This document shows positions 60,901 through 64,000 of a DNA stretch of 64,000 nucleotides, in pieces. Origin of the DNA: an uncultured Clostridia bacterium (lineage in GTDB: Bacteria; Bacillota; Clostridia; Christensenellales; Borkfalkiaceae); assembly GCA_934271735.1 (NCBI GenBank), contig CAKQSB010000006.1, forward strand, positions 59,362-123,361, given 5' to 3'. The notes below the pieces were generated by a model, which saw only the letters and a list, made by a program, of their open reading frames with translations, did no database searches and was not told the origin of the DNA. Position numbers and translations under genes: made by a program. Within the stretch, counting starts at the first letter, position 1; every line of letters begins with the position of its first letter.

Positions 60901-61740
60901 CTTACGATGAGAACCTTCCATACGGGCGGTATCGCGTCGACTGGCGATATAACTCAAGGTCTTCCGAGAGTAGAAGAGCTTTTCGAAGCAAGAAAACCCA
61001 AGGGCGAAGCTATCGTTTGCGAACACAGCGGTACGGTTACCATTCAGGAAAAGGACGGTATTCGTCACGTTATGGTTAAATCTCCCGAAGACGGTTCCGT
61101 TAAGGATTACGGAATTCCGTTCAGCGCGGATTTAAGAGTTAAAACGGGCGACGTTGTAGAACCCGGTTCTGTTCTTACGGGCGGTTCCGTAAACCCGCAG
61201 ACTATTCTTAAAACCAAGGGCTTCAAGTCCGTTCAGGATTATATCTTGAAAGAAGTTCAGTCGGTTTACCGCAGCCAGGGCGTTGATATTAACGATAAAC
61301 ACGTTGAAATCATCGTAAATCAGATGCTCAGAAAGGTAAGAATTCTTTCGAGCGGAGACACGGGCTTCCTTCCCGGCGAATGCGTTGATATGCTCACGCT
61401 CGACGAGGAGAACAGCAAGGTTCTCGAAAACGGCGGAGTTCCCGCTATCGCGAAGAGAATTCTTCTCGGAATCACGAAGGCGGCTCTCGCAACCGAGTCC
61501 TTCCTTTCGGCGGCTTCCTTCCAGGAAACTTCCAAGGTTCTGACCGACGCGGCTATTCACAACAAGATCGATCCGCTTATGGGTCTTAAGGAAAACGTTA
61601 TCATCGGTAAGCTTATTCCTGCGGGAACGGGCGTGAAGGATTATAAGAATCTTTCGCCGCAGTATAACTCCATAAGAGGCGTTGCTTCGGACGACGATAT
61701 GGCAGACGACGATTTTGCCGACGGCGACGGAAATAAATAA
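57910..61740 (+). CDS. rpoC: RNA polymerase beta' subunit
   Basis: The 1276-residue subunit contains the zinc-binding domain (CHCGKYKRIRYKGIICEKCG), the catalytic NADFDGDQMAVHVP (near 449-462), the trigger-loop region with GLTVLEYFISSHGGRKGLADTALKTADSGYL (kept in shorter pieces here), and the second zinc site CKSKYGVCAKCYG. The end is acidic (SDDDMADDDFADGDG). It forms the active site with RpoB. It is followed by a terminator and, unusually, not by rpsL-rpsG-fusA. Confidence 0.97.
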   Translation: MFELNNFNSLQIGVASPEKIREWSYGEVTRPETINYRTQKPERDGLYCERIFGPTKDWECHCGKYKRIRYKGIICEKCGVEVTRAKVRRERMGHIELAAPVSHIWYFKGVPSRIGLMVDIPPKQLEQVIYFACYVVLDPGTTDLQYKQVINDREYREACEKFGEKSFKVGMGAEAIKELLMAINLEKESAELKKLIAENPESQKSAKAIKRLDIVEAFRKSGSRPEWMILDVVPVIPPELRPMIQLDGGRFATSDLNDLYRRVINRNNRLKKLMEFGAPEIIIRNEKRMLQDAVDALIDNGRRGKAVSGVGNRDLKSLSAILRGKQGRFRQNLLGKRVDYSGRSVIVVGPELKLYQCGLPKEMAIELFKPFVMKKLVENNTCHNIKSAKRMVERMKPCVWDILEDVIKDHPVLLNRAPTLHRLSIQAFEPVLIEGRAIKLHPLVCGAFNADFDGDQMAVHVPLSIEAQAEARFLMLASNNILKLSDGKPVMSPSQDMVLGCYYLTITRKEEGKYYDERETEYVLKDDGFFYDEKNIKFIPSDIVKGDKCVVTKADKDGIYSRTERELKNIIVSCKLVKEGGDPSEAVTAYYYEPDVYSSPDEALMAYQTKQLWCQDEIYVRRKVTLPDGTKHSGIIKTTAGRIIFNHGIPQDITGAKFTVRNPEDADSYLQFVINFLVGKSQLKKIVDACFKSRGSGCAADTLDYIKSLGYKYSTIAAITTSVFDMQVPGDKNKIIHDASEEVIGIEKKYNRGILTDDERYKAVVDIWTKATADVSDVLQLTLRKFNPIWMMADSGARGSIDQIKQLAGMRGLMTNPNGKIIEIPVKSCFREGLTVLEYFISSHGGRKGLADTALKTADSGYLTRRLVDVSHNVIIREEDCGDVKGMEIEAIKGLKGEIIESLEDRINGRFTPVDILDPKTGDVLVKANEMITEDDAKKICAAGIEKVTIRSVFTCKSKYGVCAKCYGKNMSNSLPVQIGEAVGIIAAQSIGEPGTQLTMRTFHTGGIASTGDITQGLPRVEELFEARKPKGEAIVCEHSGTVTIQEKDGIRHVMVKSPEDGSVKDYGIPFSADLRVKTGDVVEPGSVLTGGSVNPQTILKTKGFKSVQDYILKEVQSVYRSQGVDINDKHVEIIVNQMLRKVRILSSGDTGFLPGECVDMLTLDEENSKVLENGGVPAIAKRILLGITKAALATESFLSAASFQETSKVLTDAAIHNKIDPLMGLKENVIIGKLIPAGTGVKDYKNLSPQYNSIRGVASDDDMADDDFADGDGNK

Positions 61741-61742
61741 TT

Positions 61743-61798
61743 AAAACTTAAACCGAAAGCGTTTTTTATAAAGCGTTTTCGGTTTTTAAGTTAAGTTT
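61743..61798 (+). terminator. Rho-independent terminator of rpoBC
   Basis: AACTTAAACCGAAA pairs with TTTCGGTTTTTAAGTT (one bulge), enclosing a GCG/CGT loop and followed by T-rich sequence. Confidence 0.8.
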
Positions 61799-61807
61799 TA
61801 CGTTTTT

Positions 61808-61824
61808 TAGCCGCAGGCGATTGC
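61808..61824 (+). repeat. TAGCCGCAGGCGATTGC repeat, copy 2
   Basis: Exact match to 33063-33079; a GCGGCTATTCGTCCGTGGCT inverted-looking stretch follows. Confidence 0.75.
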
Positions 61825-61894
61825 TTTTTGTGGGAATCTCCCGCGGCTATTCGTCCGTGGCTATTTATACGCGGCGGATAAAAAGAGGATAGAT

Positions 61895-62374
61895 ATGAAA
61901 AAAGAAGAGCAGAAAACGAACGCGATACGGTCGCTCGAACAAAAGAAAATCGATTTCAAAGTACATAATTACTCGCAGGAAGAAGCGATAAGCGGAGTAG
62001 AGGTCGCGTCCGTACTCGGACAAAACCCCGATATGGTTTTCAAAACGCTCGTAACCGTCGGGAAAAGCGGAAATCATTACGTTTTTATGATTCCTGTCGC
62101 GAAAGAACTCGATTTAAAGAAAGCCGCGAAAGCCGTAGGAGAAAAGAATATCGAAATGATAAAATCCAAGGAGCTTTTGCCGCTCACGGGTTATATTCAC
62201 GGCGGCTGTTCGCCTGTCGGGATGAAAAAGTTTTTCACCACGACGATAGACGAAACGGCAAAAAATTACCCGACGATTATGTTCAGCGGCGGGGCGATAG
62301 GCTTCCAGGTCGAAACGAGCTTATCCGAGCTTGCGAAAGTAATCCGTTTTTCCACCGCCGACCTCACAAAGTAA
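61895..62374 (+). CDS. ybaK: Cys-tRNA(Pro)/Cys-tRNA(Cys) deacylase YbaK
   Basis: The 159-residue protein hydrolyses mischarged Cys-tRNA-Pro. It shows AIRSLEQKKIDFKVHNY at the start, DMVFKTLVTVGKSGNHYVFMIP, the catalytic Lys in VFKTLV, LTGYIHGGCSPVGMKK and IMFSGGAIGFQVE, all YbaK family blocks. AAAGAGGATAG precedes the ATG. It is a single gene between terminators. Confidence 0.95.
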   Translation: MKKEEQKTNAIRSLEQKKIDFKVHNYSQEEAISGVEVASVLGQNPDMVFKTLVTVGKSGNHYVFMIPVAKELDLKKAAKAVGEKNIEMIKSKELLPLTGYIHGGCSPVGMKKFFTTTIDETAKNYPTIMFSGGAIGFQVETSLSELAKVIRFSTADLTK

Positions 62375-62483
62375 CGATATTTTCGTGATTTTCATTATTG
62401 TAGTGGCATTTTAACAGATTTTTTGCCGTTGAGAATGTTTGATTTATTGTGGTAAACAAAATAAAATTTTTATCTTAACATAA

Positions 62484-62525
62484 AACGCCCCGCAAAACGG
62501 CTTTGCCATTCCGCGGGGCGTTGTT
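62484..62525 (+). terminator. Hairpin terminator after ybaK
   Basis: AACGCCCCGC (62484-62493) pairs with GCGGGGCGTT (62513-62522), an inner GGC/GCC stem lies between, and TTGTTATAT follows. Confidence 0.75.
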
Positions 62526-62560
62526 ATATCGAATTATAAAATCAGAAACTCATTTTTCCG

Positions 62561-62589
62561 TTGACATTTTGTTAATTATATGATAAAAT
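62561..62589 (+). promoter_or_regulatory. Promoter of the BspA-like lipoprotein gene
   Basis: TTGACA (62561-62566), 17-base spacer, TAAAAT (62584-62589). The -10 region TATGATAAAAT is shared with the promoter at 1267-1295. Confidence 0.8.
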
Positions 62590-62611
62590 ATGAATAAAAG
62601 GAGATTAAACA

Positions 62612-63937
62612 ATGAAAAAACATTTTGTATTGTTTTTTGTATTTTCAGCTTTAATTATTTCTTCGTTCGCGCTTGTTTCCTGTAACAACGGCGTTCAGTC
62701 GGGAAGTGATTTTAACGGCGGAAATTCTTTTTCGGAAAGTAATTTCGATAGCGAAAACCCTGCCGAAAGCGTTAAAGACAGCGTTTCGCAAAGCGAAAAC
62801 CCTTCCGAAAGCGTTAAAGAAAGCGTTTCGCAAAGCGAAAACCCTTCCGAAAGCGTTAAAGACAGCGTTTCGCAAAGCGAAAACCCTTCCGAAAGCGTTA
62901 AAGAAAGCGTTTCGCAAAGCGAAAACCCTTCCGAAAGCGTTAAAGAAAGCGTTTCGCAAAGCGAAAAACCTGCCGAAAGCGTTGAAGAAAGCGTTTCGCA
63001 AAGCGAAAACCCTGCCGAAAGCGTTGAAGAAAGCGAAGAAATTGCAGAATCTACCGATTCCAAATGGTTTAAATTCACTTTTTTATATGACGGGAGCGGT
63101 TATTCTGTTTCAAAATGCGACGATTATGACGTAAATACATATCCGACGGAAATTGTTATCCCGAAAACATATAACGGCGAGCCTGTGACGAGTATCGGTA
63201 ATGGGGCGTTTGAGGATTGCAGCGGACTTACGAGCGTAACAATCCCGGACAGCGTAACTTCTATAGGTTGGAGTGCGTTCAGCGGTTGCAGCAGCTTAAC
63301 GAGCGTAACAATCCCGGACAGCGTAACTTATATAGGCTATGTTGCGTTCGCTTATTGCAGTGGACTTGAAAGCATAAGCGTATCGTCCGGCAATACAAAA
63401 TATCATAGTAACGTAAACTGTCTGATTGAAACCGAGACCAAGACTTTGATTTCGGGTTGTAAAAACAGTATTATTCCTTCCAACGGAAGCGTAACTTCTA
63501 TAGGTTATAATGCGTTCAGGGGTTGCAGCGGACTTAAGAGCGTGACCATACCGGACAGCGTAACTTCTATAGGAGATTATGCGTTCGCTAATTGCAGCGG
63601 ACTTACGAGCATAACTATCCCGGACAGCGTAACTTCTATAGGCGATTCTGCGTTCGAGAGTTGCAGCGGATTTACGAGCGTAACTATCGGAAACAGCGTA
63701 ACTTCTATCGGTGTGTGGGCGTTCATGGGTTGCAGCAGCTTAATGAGCGTAACTATCCCGGACAGCGTAACTTCTATAGGTAATATGGCGTTCCGGGGTT
63801 GCAGCAGACTTACGAGCGTAACTATCGGTAACGGCGTAACTTCTATAGGTGAAAGTGCGTTCAGGGGTTGCAGTGGCTTAACGCGCGTAACAATCCCGGA
63901 CAGCGTAACTTCTATCGGTAGTAGTGCGTTTGTTTAA
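62612..63937 (+). CDS. BspA-like leucine-rich-repeat lipoprotein
   Basis: The 441-residue protein has a lipoprotein signal with lipobox ALVSC (Cys24 would be lipidated). A stalk of seven 14-residue repeats of the SENPSESVKESVSQ type follows (about 47-145), then LRR_5/BspA repeats of 23 residues with the pattern TSIGxxAFxxCSGLTSVTIPDSV (about 190-441, nine units plus a 34-residue interruption near 248-290). The frame stops as SIGSSAFV, eight residues into the next repeat, instead of the usual capping segment. The AAAGGAG site and own promoter are upstream. It is likely a surface adhesin. Confidence 0.88.
   Translation: MKKHFVLFFVFSALIISSFALVSCNNGVQSGSDFNGGNSFSESNFDSENPAESVKDSVSQSENPSESVKESVSQSENPSESVKDSVSQSENPSESVKESVSQSENPSESVKESVSQSEKPAESVEESVSQSENPAESVEESEEIAESTDSKWFKFTFLYDGSGYSVSKCDDYDVNTYPTEIVIPKTYNGEPVTSIGNGAFEDCSGLTSVTIPDSVTSIGWSAFSGCSSLTSVTIPDSVTYIGYVAFAYCSGLESISVSSGNTKYHSNVNCLIETETKTLISGCKNSIIPSNGSVTSIGYNAFRGCSGLKSVTIPDSVTSIGDYAFANCSGLTSITIPDSVTSIGDSAFESCSGFTSVTIGNSVTSIGVWAFMGCSSLMSVTIPDSVTSIGNMAFRGCSRLTSVTIGNGVTSIGESAFRGCSGLTRVTIPDSVTSIGSSAFV
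62751..63044 (+). repeat. Seven tandem 42-bp repeats (lipoprotein stalk)
   Basis: Units start at 62751, 62793, 62835, 62877, 62919, 62961 and 63003, each beginning GCGAAAA(M)CCT and nearly identical. They encode the Ser/Glu stalk; 42 bp is a multiple of 3, so copy-number change keeps the frame. Confidence 0.9.
63184..63930 (+). repeat. 69-bp leucine-rich repeats at DNA level
   Basis: Units share AGCGTAAC(A/T)ATCCCGGACAG and GCGTAACTTCTATAGG at high identity, with differences grouped in the three codons around GxxAF. The 69-bp period keeps the frame. Confidence 0.85.
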
Positions 63938-64000
63938 CCTCGCACGAACACCTTTTAGTAATAAAAAGCATAGTTTTATCCTCTAATTTCAATTAAAACG

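Noticed and set aside
62651..63134. Several overlapping open frames in all phases around the lipoprotein stalk
   Set aside because: They result from the 42-bp repeat lacking stops in any frame; only the lipoprotein frame has a promoter, ribosome binding site and signal peptide.
62751..63930. Regular 42-bp and 69-bp repeats that could suggest a CRISPR array
   Set aside because: The repeats are contiguous, keep an open frame and encode a Ser/Glu stalk and LRR units; there are no unique spacers and no cas genes.

Overview
The window reads as chromosomal DNA of a low-to-moderate GC, Gram-positive-type bacterium, most likely an uncultured member of class Clostridia. The support is gene order (rpsP-khpA-rimM-trmD-ylqF-rnhB-yraN, dprA-topA-trmFO-hslVU, plsX-rnc-smc-ftsY-ylxM-ffh), Firmicutes-type families (DUF4364, TSCPD, RqcP, YlxM, HPr/Crh), AGGAGG-type ribosome binding sites and consensus TTGACA/TATAAT promoters. 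Placement in or near Christensenellales is a guess from the surface-protein style. I found no tRNA, rRNA, CRISPR array, insertion sequence or phage gene.

Layout. 0-1.1 kb: the end of a P-II-like gene, a second P-II gene and convergent rplI. 1.1-5.4 kb: a 1212-residue repetitive surface protein with its own promoter. 5.4-9.4 kb (minus strand): tcdA and a two-gene ABC exporter/remodelling system. 9.5-10.8 kb (minus): TSCPD protein, DUF4364 protein and a His-less HPr (Crh-like). 10.8-16.6 kb: a hypothetical protein overlapping a Nudix hydrolase, a CPBP protease, a Na/Pi cotransporter with PhoU tail, a 42-residue unlisted small protein and a GNAT-like protein. 16.8-26.7 kb: asnS, plsX, rnc, smc, ftsY, ylxM, ffh (membrane lipid, RNA processing, chromosome organisation, SRP targeting). 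26.8-32.8 kb: ribosome biogenesis and tRNA modification genes ending in fucU/rbsD-like and rplS. 33-35 kb: a GT-C-like membrane protein. 35-44.5 kb: comM, dprA, topA, trmFO, hslV, hslU, hisS. 44.6-50.3 kb is the accessory part: trxA, a three-gene membrane operon (Sel1 repeats, zinc ribbon, small membrane protein) divergent from a small HTH gene, then another HTH gene divergent from a BspA-like surface protein. 50.5-53.5 kb (minus): radA, ispDF, rqcP. 53.5-61.8 kb: rpoB-rpoC behind a 330-nt leader. 61.9-64 kb: ybaK and a second BspA-like lipoprotein.

Non-coding structure is rich. Eight copies of a 17-bp word (core TATAAGTCGATTA) are scattered over the whole window, in intergenic gaps and inside genes where they encode Y-(K/R)-S-I. 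A second word, TAGCCGCAGGCGATTGC, recurs in gaps. Strong inverted repeats sit over both divergent HTH promoters and are good candidate operators. The best leads for something undescribed are the 17-bp repeat family, the HTH-controlled Sel1/zinc-ribbon membrane operon, and the surface protein built of five Cys-starting beta-sandwich-like repeats with a Gly-Cys C-terminal anchor instead of LPXTG.
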